From NCBI GenBank assembly GCA_029964075.1, contig CM057136.1:5270001-5334000 (forward strand): DNA of 64,000 bases. The letters are read 5' to 3'. Source of the DNA: Patiria pectinifera. Taxonomy: Eukaryota > Echinodermata > Asteroidea > Valvatida > Asterinidae. Positions 43,598 to 55,386 of the stretch are shown here, in pieces (within the stretch, counting starts at the first letter, position 1; the number at the start of each line of letters is the position of its first letter). A program made the translations under genes and the position numbers. The notes under the pieces were generated by a model. The model had not been told where the DNA came from. It made no database searches and saw only the letters and a program-made list of their open reading frames with translations.

Positions 43598-44720
43598 CCG
43601 TAATTTTCGGAATATAAGCTGCGGCTTATACGTTGAATTTGCCCATGAAAATGTTTACTGCGGCTTATACACAGGGCGGCTTATACGCCGAGCCTTGAAG
43701 AATAAAAATAAGATTCACATGTGTATTTAATGTACTGGTACAAGAAGAGATGTGTTGCTGAAATGAATTATAAATTAAGAAAGTCATTAACAAACCGAGA
43801 CGTCTCACGTAAAGGTACCGAGCGGTAAAAAGTACGCTGATGAAAGCTGTCTTTGACACTTGCGACCAGCCGTACGTGATACTGGTACAGTGCAGCAGCG
43901 ATATGCAGCATGTTTCCCCCCAGCGGACCACACCATTTGTGGTAACAAAGGGGTGTTCTTTCTTGGGAACAATAATTACCAATATTTCCGCTGTTTAAAA
44001 AATAAGAAAAATGACGACTAAAATTTGTATGGCGTTCGAAACATTTTTCTATTACATAATCAGTTGTTCAACGTTGCAATATATTTTGTTTTCTTGAAAT
44101 GTATTCAAGAAACGATGTAAAACTCAAAAGAGGGACTAAATCACCCCTTACAAAATTAATGGATTCGTCTATTAAAATGTCCGCTTCGTTTTGACTATTT
44201 CCGAAGAAAGTTACGATCGAAACTTGAATAAGTGGATAAGTTTTGAGGTAAAAACGGACCTGTTTATTCTTAGGACAAAACAAATCAGCATCTGTTGCCA
44301 CAAAGCAAGATTTGTAGCGCTCCAGTCAGACAACACACGGTGGGTTTCATGCTCTCTCACGTGCTGTGGGAAAATGTTGTCATTCACCGGCGTGCGTGGC
44401 GCAGGCTGCCGTGCTATGACGGGGCAGCCGGCAGCAGTTCCCGGTGTTTATTTCTCATCAATTCCCATATTTGTTTGTAAAAGTATCGATTGTAAATGAT
44501 TTGATATAACTTTTGTGGCCCTTTTAATAGCTTCTGTAGTGTAAATGGAACTGGTTCAGAGCATTTTGACTAGAATTTGGAGGCCTTACAAAATTGAAAC
44601 CACAGCGGTCGGTGCGGCTTATACGCCGGTGCGGCTTATACGCCGACTTCAAATCTTAATTTGCAGATTTGTGCATGCTGCGGCTTATACGCCGCGCGGC
44701 TTATATTCCAAAAATTACGG
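43598..44720. mobile_element. TIR transposon (1.12 kb) nested in gypsy gag, TA target duplication
   Basis: The terminal inverted repeats start CCGTAATTTT(C/T)GGAATATA and pair over 22 bp with one mismatch. They are flanked by TA at 43596-43597 and 44721-44722. Sub-terminal 'gcggcttatacgccg' words occur at both ends (43619-43691 and 44611-44704). The interior has no recognisable transposase. TA duplication suggests a Tc1/mariner-type or similar transposase supplied in trans; family not assigned. Confidence 0.88.
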
Positions 44721-44722
44721 TA

Positions 44723-44996
44723 CAACCTTTGACAAGACACCAATATGTTTCGTTAAAATGTCGATGCTATGAATCATTTTATCTAGTTTATCTTCTTTTC
44801 CCTGTTCCGCTTGGCCAAGTGGAGTGGCGATATCTGGATCATGGAATGAGATTAAGTCTTTTTCCACTAGTTCGTGGAGTTTGGTTTGCAGTGCAGGGGT
44901 TTCATGAAAGTCATCTATTACTACCGTACCCTTAGTTTCTCTCGTGGAAATTATGGTCTGGGTGTATTTAATGCCAATGCCTGACAAAGTTGTCAA
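44723..44996 (-). pseudogene. Ty3/gypsy gag N-terminus
   Basis: Starts at an ATG (44994-44996), encoding 'MTTLSGIGIKYTQTIIS' and a helical, charged stretch ending at the inserted transposon. Reading frame and composition agree with the 43302-43595 part across the insertion when the TA duplication is counted once. Confidence 0.78.
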
Positions 44997-45709
44997 TTCC
45001 TTAAGGGAAGCCTTATTTATGTTCAGAGCAATATTGGCTTACAGGTTCATACTTAGAACACTAACTGGCAAAATCAAATTAACAAAATATGAAAGTTGGT
45101 ATTTAATGAGTGGCTTCAATTGCCCGTCACTTGTGATACATATCCGTGCACTGTCAACACCCCCATTGAAGTGACGCACAACAGATTGACCTGATTGACA
45201 GTACCAATGTACATTGTACATGTACTTTGAATGCGTATCGCCAAAAACAAATGAACTGCAATTTTCAATTTCCGTTTTTCAATTTTCAATTTAACGTAGA
45301 ACATGACGCTCGCAGGAATACCAACTTTCTACATAGAGTATACATAATTTTATCAATATACAAGTAAACAGAGATTTAAAATAGTCAAAAAATTTCAGCG
45401 TATTTCAATACTTTCAGCAAATGCAGATTGTATCGAAATAAATGCTCAAAGAGGATAAGGCAGACTACATGTATATCGTAATACTGGAATTCGACCGACG
45501 TCAATAACATTTGACAAACATAGATTATTGTCGACGAACAAATTTAGTCTAAATGTATTTTGCCTACTCTGAAAGCTGAATATAGGTGTATTCCAAAATA
45601 GTTTTCAGAAATTCTTAAATGTTGGTCTGTAATTTTCAAAATATTCTTAGAAAAACTGCATGAGAAAATTCCTAAAATCTCACACAGTATAAATCAGTGA
45701 TGTAGTGCC
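44997..45709. other. No gene seen
   Basis: Contains a 'tcaattttcaatt' microrepeat (45266-45293). No LTR or tRNA-primer site for the gypsy element was recognised. Confidence 0.4.
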
Positions 45710-45711
45710 TT

Positions 45712-45850
45712 GATGCTGGGCCTTGGCCTTAAGGCTGCCTTAAGGCTGGATTTTAGGGCCTTGGCCTTGGCCTCAAGGCTTGAGGGCAAAAGCCTTGGCC
45801 TTGGCCTTGGCCTTGAGGGTTCAGGGCCTTGCAATTTTGAGTCAAGGCTC
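45712..45850 (+). repeat. GGCCTT-type short tandem repeat, block 1
   Basis: Variable runs of 'ccttggccttggcc' with 'ttgaggg' interruptions, and an 'aaggct' variant at the left edge. Confidence 0.85.
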
Positions 45851-46408
45851 TTCAAGGCCCATAGAGTTTTGCATTTTCCAGATAAATCTGTTCAAAATGT
45901 TGCTGTTACCATTTTGATCGTATTACCATGGAGGAGGGAAGCACTCTATAGATTTGTGTGTTTGGCACACTTCCACTTTTGTAGCATCACATTTTGTTAC
46001 CATTGTAGTAGAATTGCTGCAAAAATATTCCGTACACTTGTGGGGCTAATGAGATGATCACTTCAATTGCATATAACTATGGAATAGATCTGATTGGTTG
46101 TATATGTCTCCCTGATAAGTGCTAAAGATTTGCATGTATCTGTTTTAGATAATGCTGATATTTCTGACCATGTTGGGCCAGCAAATAAAAATTTCCCAAA
46201 TCAGTTTCTTGGATCCCCCTTTTGTTACACTTGGGAGAATTGTGTGTCAATATAGAAGTAAATCATTATTTTGTTTAGTTAAACCATATTGAAGACCTGA
46301 ACTTATACTTTAATAGATAAAGTGCAGTCATAAAACGGTAGGCCTATGCGAGCATGTTGATTGCAATTAAAGAAATGTTGTTCTTTGTAACGAGCAATTC
46401 GTGATGAT

Positions 46409-46719
46409 AAGGGCGGATCCAGGGGGGCCAAAAGGGGCCATGCCCCCCCCCCCAAAAAAAACGAAACCATTTTTTTTTTTATGTGACGTCGTAATAAAGG
46501 CAGGCAATGAGTACACAACCATCTTTTCCTCAAAAAACTTTGGTTAAAATGGTCAGAAATTGCCTCAAATCTCACCTCAGAGCATCTTGAATCCAAAAAA
46601 TTTTCGGGGCCCTTAAGCGGGCCCGAAGCCCAAGCCGAAATTTTTTGACCCACTTTTTTTGGGGGGGGATCAAAATTTCTTTGCCCTCCCCCCAAATTGT
46701 GTTCTGGATCCGCCCTTGT
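46409..46719. mobile_element. hAT-like miniature element, copy 2 (311 bp)
   Basis: Same element as 23848-24158, same orientation and length, with an exact 8-bp flanking duplication GTGATGAT (46401-46408 and 46720-46727). The left end has lost the initial C and the right end shows CCGCCCTTGT. It contains the same internal phrases ('gtcgtaataaaggcaggca', 'tggtcagaaattgcctca'). Confidence 0.88.
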
Positions 46720-46779
46720 GTGATGATGTGTCACTCATGTGACTATAATTAGTTCTATATCAGTGGTCATTTCATAAAA

Positions 46780-46915
46780 CAGGGCCTTGGCCTTGGCCTT
46801 GGCCTTGAGGGTTAAGCCTTGGCCTTGGCCTCGAGGCTTGAGGGTCAAAGCCTTGGCCTTGGCCTTGAGGGTCAAAGCCTTGGCCTTGGCCTTGAGGGTC
46901 AAAGCCTTTGCTCCA
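46780..46915 (+). repeat. GGCCTT-type short tandem repeat, block 2
   Basis: Higher-order unit of about 27 bp ('ccttggccttggcc' + 'ttgagggtcaaag') repeated four times. Same motif family as 45712-45850, about 1 kb away, with hAT copy 2 in between. Confidence 0.85.
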
Positions 46916-48849
46916 ACACTGGTATAAATAGTTTTTACCAACTAGTAATTTCACATCAACAATTGAGAATAGTATCGCACGTAACGATTTATAGGCCTAC
47001 TCGTTGCCAATGTTGTAATTCGTACCTTAAGTTAATAGGTCGGAGCCCGTGCCCGCTGGTCCTGGAGGGAACAGACAACAAATTGACGCTCACTCTGGTA
47101 TTGCTGAACACGGACTGCCTTGCGGAAGGGCTGCAGGATGCCCAGCCACCGGTCACGCCCGACTGGTTTATTACTCAACACTTATAAACATAGTCATTCT
47201 GTGTATTCACTACAAATGCTTGCTTATATTGACAGGCTGTTTTTGCAGGATATGAACAAACAAATTGTGTAAGACCATGGATATATCGTTGGTGCAAGCA
47301 TGCCGTGCATGCCATGGTTGGTCATAAATTGCATTGTACAGGTCTTCATGTTTGGGCTTCGTCTTTCCCTACAGATCTATGCCTTTAATGAATTGAGAGG
47401 GGGGGGGGTTTCCAGGTAGGCTAATGGCAATAAAGTCTCGGACATTTCATAAGGGAAATATCGTGCCTGTTCTGGTTTTGGCGGACAAGTTTCATACGAA
47501 ACACTGGTGAACTTAAAACATGACCTCAGTTTTGTGGCACTGTATGTTGCACCAAGCCATGTGCTGCGCGGAGTCCACCCGAACATAAATGGGGTCCACA
47601 AACATGCATAATGCATGACACACATCAGTCACGTTCACGCGACTTAGTGGCGATGAATCGTCCGCAATTTTCAAACAACAAATCCCAGGATTAAATATCC
47701 GAAATAGTTCCAGTAACGGAAAAGCTCCACATGCATACGAGGTGAGATAAAAGCATTTTTATACAGGTCTTAACACACTCGTGAACAAAACACCAGACAA
47801 GCGTAAACGAGGGGAAAATCTTGCTTGCACATGTACTGCGGAGCCATCACGTGGCTTGCCCAAGCAAGTTATTTCTTATCTTGGGGAATACTTGTAGATG
47901 AGTACGTGCTTATTTAATGACCGTACTATCCTTTGATTGGCAATTTGGTTTCATTTCCTCTTTCCATGACTCCATCACGTGATGTTTTAGGTGAAGGGAT
48001 ATATGACACAAAACATGGTTCTTTAACCAATAGTATAGAGCAGTGCTGTAGTCGAGTCCACCCCATCCAAGTACGGAAGATAGCTGGAGTAAAGTAGAGG
48101 CAGCTGTTTTTTTGTTGAGAAGAAATCGATCCCATTTTTCCATTAATCATGGACGGAAAAGGTAACCTGGAAAAACAAGGCTCCATGCAAATTACTGCTT
48201 CTTCATTTCTAACAGGAATATTCTCAAAATGATGTCCGTTATTTGTCAATTGTGAAGTTTGCTTAAATGTTTACTAGCCTTTTCTTGCTTTGATACTGTA
48301 ACGAAACCTACTCGGGGATCCGCCAGTTAAATGAAAGCAACACAACAATAATTTTAGAAGGAACAAGACGTTTCAATTCTGTTAGCCACTGATAATTTTC
48401 TTGTGGCCTTTAATTCAAAAATACTTAAATTATTATTATTATTATTATTTACATCAAATTTGGCAGTATGGATTCAGTGATTATAAATAAATTAAGAATG
48501 ATTGAATAACGTGAAGTACATGTCGAACAAATGTAAGGACATATAGTTTGAATGTTGGGCGTACAGCTCAACCACACCCACCAAAAATGTGTTCTAGTTC
48601 CATTTCAAATTGGTAGTTGAACACAAACAGGGCCAGAACAAGGAAAAAGAATAACAAACAAGTTTACTTGTACTTCCTGTGCATATTGGCCTATAAAATG
48701 GCAAATCACCCTTTAATAAATATTTCCTAGATTGCTATCCAAGGGGGACGAATCAACACCTTGCCGATAAGCAACCAACCCTGCCAAAAAGCACCCAACA
48801 AAACAGGAAAGCCACATGCACAGAAAGTAAATCAGGCAAACAATTATAA
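46916..48849. other. No gene supported
   Basis: Short frames on the minus strand (47910-48249) overlap each other and have no recognisable domain. A TTA run (48430-48448) and the left border of the Helentron-like array are the only landmarks. Confidence 0.4.
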
Positions 48850-50341
48850 CTAGACTTATGTTCGTGGACAAACACAGGGCTGTTTCGGTAACCTTTTGTG
48901 ACATGTGACATGTAAAGTTGCAAGTATATGTTCCATCAAGCAAGGATGTGTAGTTCTGTTTATAATAAATGGTGGCATATAATATGTGATTCCATTCTCA
49001 TAGGGCTTTGAATTATGACGTCACATGTCACGTGATGATGTCACATGTCACGTGATGACGTCACGTGATGACGTCACATGTCACGTGATGACATCATGAT
49101 GACGTCACATAAAGTTTCATGTAAGTTCTATAATATTATGGTAAAGAAGAACTTAGCCAGAGCATACATCGTTGAAAGCAAGTTCACATCTTTCACCAAT
49201 TTTAAATTACAAGGCACTTCCGGTTTCAACCAGAAGAAAGGGTTACGTGATTTTGCACATATTTAAAAAAATGAAGACCCTCGATAATTCTATCGATTCC
49301 CGCAAAAATCATGTTCAGGTCTCTCACGGTTGATTTTATATGATTTTTAAAGATTAAATCTATTAATCTTTAACGAGACGTCACGTAACCCATGGTGACG
49401 TCATCATGACGTCACTTCAATTTTCATCTATAACACATCCCGGTCTAGGTACCGGTACATACCAACTTTCAATCCAATTGGACCAGTAGTTCTGTAGAAA
49501 TTGGCCTTCGTAACATGCACGTTTAGTATGAAGTCACATGTCACGTGATGATGTCATCACTTCAATTTTCATCTATAACACATTCCGGTTTAAGTACATA
49601 CCAAGTTTCAACCCAATCAGACCTGTAGTTCTGTAGATATTGGCCTTGAAAATATAAACATTTGATATGACGTCACGTAACGTGATGACTAAATCATGAC
49701 GTCACTTAAATTTTCATCTAAAACACATCCCAGTTTAGGTGCATACCAAGTTTCAACCCAATCAGACCTGTAGTTCTGTAGATATTGGCCTTCAAAATAT
49801 GCAATTTTAAAAATGTCACATGTCACGTGACGAAGTCACATCACGTGATGACGTCATCGTAACGTCACTTAAATTTTCATCTATAACACATCCCGGTTTA
49901 TAGGTACATACCAAGTTTCAACCCAATCGGACCTGTAGTCATGGAGATATAGGCCTTCAAAATATGCACCTATATTGTGACGTCACATGTCACGTCATCG
50001 TGACGTCACTTAAATTTTCATCTTTAACACATTCCGGTTTAGGTACGTACCAACTTTCAATCTAATCGGACCTGTAATTCTGGAGATATAGCCCAATCTG
50101 TCAGATCTAGCCGAATTCCGCTAGAAAACGGTCACCATAGAAAAATGGCATATAATGTGACGTCACGTGACTCATGATGACGTCACGATGATGTCAATGT
50201 TCGGCGCACAACTTCAGATGCTGGTCTAAGTGTGTGCCAAGTATAAAGTCAATCGGATTGATTTTAGTGCCCAAAGTACCGGTAACAAAAAAACGTGTAC
50301 AAATGCAAGGGCAAAATGACTGAAAAAGAAAGAAAAAAAAA
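48850..50341 (-). mobile_element. Helentron/Helitron2-like element E (last of five in tandem)
   Basis: Read leftwards. It starts with a T-rich tract and 'cattttgcccttgcatttgt' near 50320. The body has five TGACGTCA/TCACGTGA units with the phrase 'cataccaagtttcaacccaa' at 49458, 49597, 49742, 49917 and 50046 (spacing about 130-175 bp). It ends with CCGAAACAGCC (48878-48888), a hairpin and CTAG (48850-48853). No coding capacity. Confidence 0.65.
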
Positions 50342-52796
50342 CTAGACATATGTTTGTGGACAAACATAGGGCTGTTTCGGTAGCTTTTTGTGACATGTGA
50401 CATGTGTTCCATCAACAAAGGATGTGTAGTTCTGTTTATAATAAATGGTGGCATATAATATGTGATTCCATTCGCATAGGGCTTTGAAATATGACGTCAC
50501 ATGTCACGTGATGACGTCACATAAAGTTTCATCTATTACTATAATATTATGGTAAATAACAACTTAGCCAGAGCAAACATTGTTGAAAGCAAGTTCACAT
50601 CTTTCACCAATTTTAAATTACAAAGCACTTCCGGTTTCAACCAGAAGAGAGGGTTACGTGATTTATTTGCACATATTTAAAAAATGAAGACCCTCGATAA
50701 TTCTATCAATTCCCGCAAAAATCATGTTCAGGTCTCGACCACCTAATTTTGTTTTACCTATAACACATCCCGGTCTAGCCACATACCAAGTTTCATCCCA
50801 ATCAGACTTACAGTTTTGTAGATATAGGACTTCATAATATACACGTTAATTTTCAAAAATCAATAAAAAAAATTAGGTGATGATGTCATCATGACGTCAT
50901 AGTCTTGGCATAATTTTTGTATGAGGGTCTTCCTTGGCTGTAACATTGATGACGATTCCAGATCGCCAAGTTATAGAAATGGTGGCTTGAAAATGTGTAC
51001 AAAGTCAATGGGCTAACACGTGTACAAAGTTAACAGGCTAAAAAATAAAAACCACTGCAGAAACATTGCACCTTTAAATTTGTAATTTGCCTTTGAACTG
51101 AAACATTTTTATGAAATATTACTTGATATTCTGACCCTTAGGAATATGTTCAATCGAATGAAAGCGTGAAAAAAAAATACGATTTCTCTTTCCTTCTCAT
51201 AGTAATTCTCGGCTGAAGTTCAGAACTACTCAGTAAGATATCAGTGTTGTATAGGAAAAGACTTGTGGAAAATCCCACATAGGGCTTTGAATTATGACGT
51301 CACATGACACGTGATGACATCATAATGACGTTTCATCTATTACTATAATATTATGGTAAAGAACAACTTAGCCAGAGCATACATCGTTGAAAGTAAGTTC
51401 ACATCTTTCACCAATTTTAAATTACAAGGCACTTCCGGTTTCAACCAGAAGAAAGGGTCACGTGATATTTAAAAAATGAAGACCCTCGATAATTCTATCG
51501 ATTCCCGCAAAAATCATGTTCAAGTCTCTCACGGTTGATTTTATATTGATTCTTAAAAATTAAATCTATTAATCTTTAACGAGACGTCACGTAACCCATG
51601 ATGACGTCATCATGACGTCATCTCAATTTTCATCTATAACACATCCCGGTCTAGGTACATACCAACTTTCAATCCAATCAGACAAGTGGTTCTGTAGATA
51701 TTGGCCTTCAAAATATGCACGTTTAGTATGACGTCACATGTCACGTGATGATGTCATCATGACGTCACTTCAATTTTCATCTATAACACATTCCGGTTTA
51801 AGTACATACCAAGTTTCAACCCAATCAGACCTGTAGTTCTGTAGATATTGGCCTTGAAAATATGCACATTTGATATTACGTCGCATGTCATGTGATGACG
51901 TCACTTAAATTTCCATCTAAAACACATTAATTCTAACACATTAATTCTATCAATTCCCACAAAAATCATGTTCATGTCTCTCACGGTTGATTTTATATTG
52001 ATTTTTAAAGATTAAATCTATTAATCTTTGACGAGACGTCACGTAACCCATGATGACGTCATCATGACGTCACTTCAATTTTCATCTATAACACATCCCG
52101 ACCTAGGTACACACCAACTTTCAATCCAATCGGACCAGTGGTTCTGTAGATATTGGCCTTCACTTCAATTTTCATCTATAACAATCTATAAGATTTTCAT
52201 CTATAACACATCCTGGTCTAGGTACATACCAACTTTCAATCCAATCGGACCAGTGGTTCTGTAGATATTGGCCTTCAAAATATGCACGTTTAGTATGACG
52301 TCACATGTCACACGATGATGTCATCATGACGTCACTTCAATTTTCATCTATAAAACATCCCGGTTTAGGTACATACCAAGTTTCAACCGAATCGGACCTG
52401 TAGTCATGGAGATATAGGCCTTCAAAGTATGCACCTATATTGTGACGTCACATGTCACGTGATGACGTCATCGTGACGTCACTTTAATTTTCATCTATAA
52501 CACATTCCGGTTTAGGTCCATACCAACTTTCAACCTAATCGGACCTGTAGTTGTGGAGATATAGCCCAATCTGTCAGATCTAGCCAAATTCTGCTAGAAA
52601 ATGGTCACAACAGAAAAATCGCATATAATGTGACGTCACGTGACTCATGATGATGTCAATGTTCAGCACACAACTTCAGATGCTGGTCTAAGTGTGTGCC
52701 AAGTATAATGTCAATCGGATTGATTTTAGTGCCCAAAGTGCCGGTTACAAAAAAACGTGTACAAATGCTATGGGCAAAATGACTGAAAAAAAAAAC
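50342..52796 (-). mobile_element. Helentron/Helitron2-like element D
   Basis: Starts after the CTAG of element C near 52790 with 'cattttgcccatagcatttg' and ends with CCGAAACAGCC (50370-50380), an ATGTTTGT/ACAAACAT hairpin and CTAG (50342-50345). It is the longest member: it holds array units at 51.6-52.5 kb plus segments (about 50870-51280) that match element F at 36.17-36.60 kb in inverse orientation. An internal partial duplication is visible at 51930-52260. Confidence 0.65.
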
Positions 52797-53867
52797 CTAG
52801 AAATGTGTTTGTGGACAAACACTGAGCTGTTTCGACTGTTTTATTAATGACTGCTGTAAAGGAGTTTCATCCAGGTCGAATGAACATGTACATGTGAAAT
52901 CTATACAAAAAGTACATCCTATGTACAACAAAAACCCATTTTTTTCATGACGTCATGATGACGGCACACATTTTTGAAATTTTCTGTATCTATCTACGAC
53001 CTATCAAACCTTTTGCAAAAAAGAATTTCGAATTTACCATGTTCCATTGATGAAATATGAGTGAAAGGTCCAAAAATTGAATAATTCATATAAAATCACA
53101 TGATGACGTCATCGTGACGTCACTGCAATTTTTGTCTTTAACACTTCCTGGAATATCTGCATACCGACATTGAACCCAATCGGACATCAGGTTCTCTGAG
53201 GTCGATCGGACCTTATTTTGTATAATTTTTGCAAAATTTGAAGAAAATATTAAAATTTGAAAAAGTCATAAACAATCAGACGATGACGTCATGATGACGT
53301 CACTTCAGATTTTGAATGCTTTTATCTATACCTACCTATCCACCAAGTTTCATAACGATTGGACATATATGTGAATAAAAAAATCATGTTTTTGATGACG
53401 TCATGATGACGTCACACATTTTACGAAATTTTGTGCATCTATGTATGACCTAACAAACCTTTTACGAAAAGAATTTTGAATTTACCACATTCTGTTTATG
53501 AGATGAGTAAAAGGTCCAAAAATTGAATAATTTATATAAAATCACGCGATGACGTCATCATGACGTCACTGCAATTTCCGTCTATAACACGTCCCGGAAT
53601 ACTTGCATACCAAGTTTGAACCAAATCGAACTTCCGGTTCTGTAGATATAGGGCCTTGAATTATGCTCTTTTAAGATGACGTCACGTGACACGTGATGAC
53701 GTCATGATGACGTCATGATTCGGCATACATTTTCAGATGGTGGTCTAAGTGTGTGCCAGGTTTGAAGTCGATCGGATTTGAAAAAAGTTCAAAAGTGCTT
53801 TGTAGAACGAAAACATGTGTTATCCTATGAGAAAAAACAGTGGAAGAAAAAAAAGGAGAAATTGTGG
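52797..53867 (-). mobile_element. Helentron/Helitron2-like element C
   Basis: The start region near 53850 has 'cataggataacacatgtttt', followed by 'cacacacttagaccaccatc'. The body contains TGACGTCATCATGACGTCA-type palindromes (53104, 53285, 53395, 53550, 53697). The end has CGAAACAGCT, a GTGTTTGT/ACAAACAC hairpin and CTAG (52797-52800). Confidence 0.6.
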
Positions 53868-55386
53868 TTGTGAACAACCACAGAGCTGTTCCCAATATTG
53901 ATTTTCTGTTGGACCCACAGACATATAAGTAGAGATCTATGTCTGTTTGCAACAGAAGATATGGCTTTTCCGCATTATGATTTGTTTTTATCAATAATAC
54001 GTCCCTGACTATGCATGAACATAAAATCTGTCAAAGTTAGCTGGAAATCGGCTAAAACGGTCACTGTGGACAGGATTTGACCTTAGCAACACGTGGGCTG
54101 CGCGCGGGCTGACTGACTACGATATGTATAACGTACGTGCATGTACAGTGTACATGTACATGTACATTGTCACAGTGGACGTCCTGCATGTTATAAAGCA
54201 GAGTTATTGTCAACCTGAAGTTTTAAGCGTGCGCGGGGCATGTCCAAGTTTGCTTATTGCCTCGAAGCTTTGAAATGTTTTAGACCTACCCTTAAATAGA
54301 CAATTAAAGTAAAAACTAATACAAAAACTGCCATGGTTGATTTTCAGGAATTTTCTAAGGAAAAAGAGTCTTTTCATCATAACTTCCGGTCTGATGACGT
54401 CATGCAACTTAAACTTCGCACACGTCTTAAGTGGGTCAAGGTCATTCTATACACCAATATTTAGGCGATTCCGACCAACTTCGCCACAGAGATCTATTCA
54501 AAATACATTTTTGACATTTTTTAACCTGTCGCTAGAGGGCGCTCGAAGATTGCATGACGTCATCGGTAGATGATTTGAAGAATACTATCAGCCAAGAGAC
54601 TAACACCGTTAAAAGCAAGTTCATATCTATTACCACTTTTAAATAATAAGCCACTTCCGGTTTGGGCCTTTTTCGACCGGAAGCAAGGGTCACGTGATTT
54701 CACGCACACTGAATGAAATAAAGACCTCAACCTACTCTACCACTTGCCGGCAACAGAATGCTGCGGACGTGTACGGTTGATTTCTTATGCATTTTTAAAT
54801 ATTAAAAGTGTCACAATTTAATTGCCTATAAATAAACACCGGATGACGTCATCATGACGTCATCATTACACAATGTTGTTTAAATTAGGGTCATTGCTTG
54901 GACAAAGATTGGTGTAAATGAAATACTGGCAAAGTGTCGAAAATGCCCTCTGAAAATTGACATTTTTTTTAAAATTTCTGTGTACAAATTATAAATTTCT
55001 GTCTATGGGAAAAATTAAATATTCAAAATTCTATAATAAATCACATGATGACGTCAGCATGACGAAAAGTTTCAGTGCACATCTTCAGATGGTGGTCTAA
55101 GTGTGTGCCAGGTTTGAAGTCGATCGGATTTGAAAAAAAGCCAAAAGTGACGTGTAGAACGAAAACACGTGTTATCCTATGAGAAAAAAGTCTGAAAAAT
55201 AAAAGAGAAAAAAAAAATAACAGAAACAAGAGCTGTTTCGGTGTGTACACCGAAACAGCTAAAAATTCTTAACGAAAACAAAGGCTGTTTCGGCAAAAGT
55301 GCTGAAACAGCCCCCCAAAAAAATCTTAACGAAAACAAAGGCTCTTTCGGCAAAAGTGCCGAAACAGCCACAAAAAATAATAAAAA
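53868..55386 (-). mobile_element. Helentron/Helitron2-like element B with three 5' hairpins
   Basis: Starts immediately after the CTAG of element A with hairpins at 55340-55369, 55283-55312 and 55231-55260; the last stem is AGCTGTTTCGG. The body at 53.99-55.0 kb is the inverted match of element F (35.3-36.1 kb). Its end near 53862-53890 has GGAACAGCTCTG and a GTGGTTGT/ACAACCAC hairpin but no CTAG, so this end may be mutated. Confidence 0.6.

Larger units (their letters stand above)
38249..44996 (-). mobile_element. Decayed Ty3/gypsy-like LTR retrotransposon (coding region; LTRs not found)
   Basis: Minus-strand order gag, protease, reverse transcriptase, RNase H, integrase, as in Ty3/gypsy. 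It has several frameshifts and stops, and a 1.1 kb DNA transposon nested in gag (43598-44720). No long terminal repeats were identified by eye on either side, so outer limits are those of the coding remnant. Confidence 0.88.

Noticed and set aside
47910..48249. Two overlapping minus-strand frames of 77 and 107 codons
   Set aside because: No motif or homology recognised; they overlap in different frames without either showing coding character.
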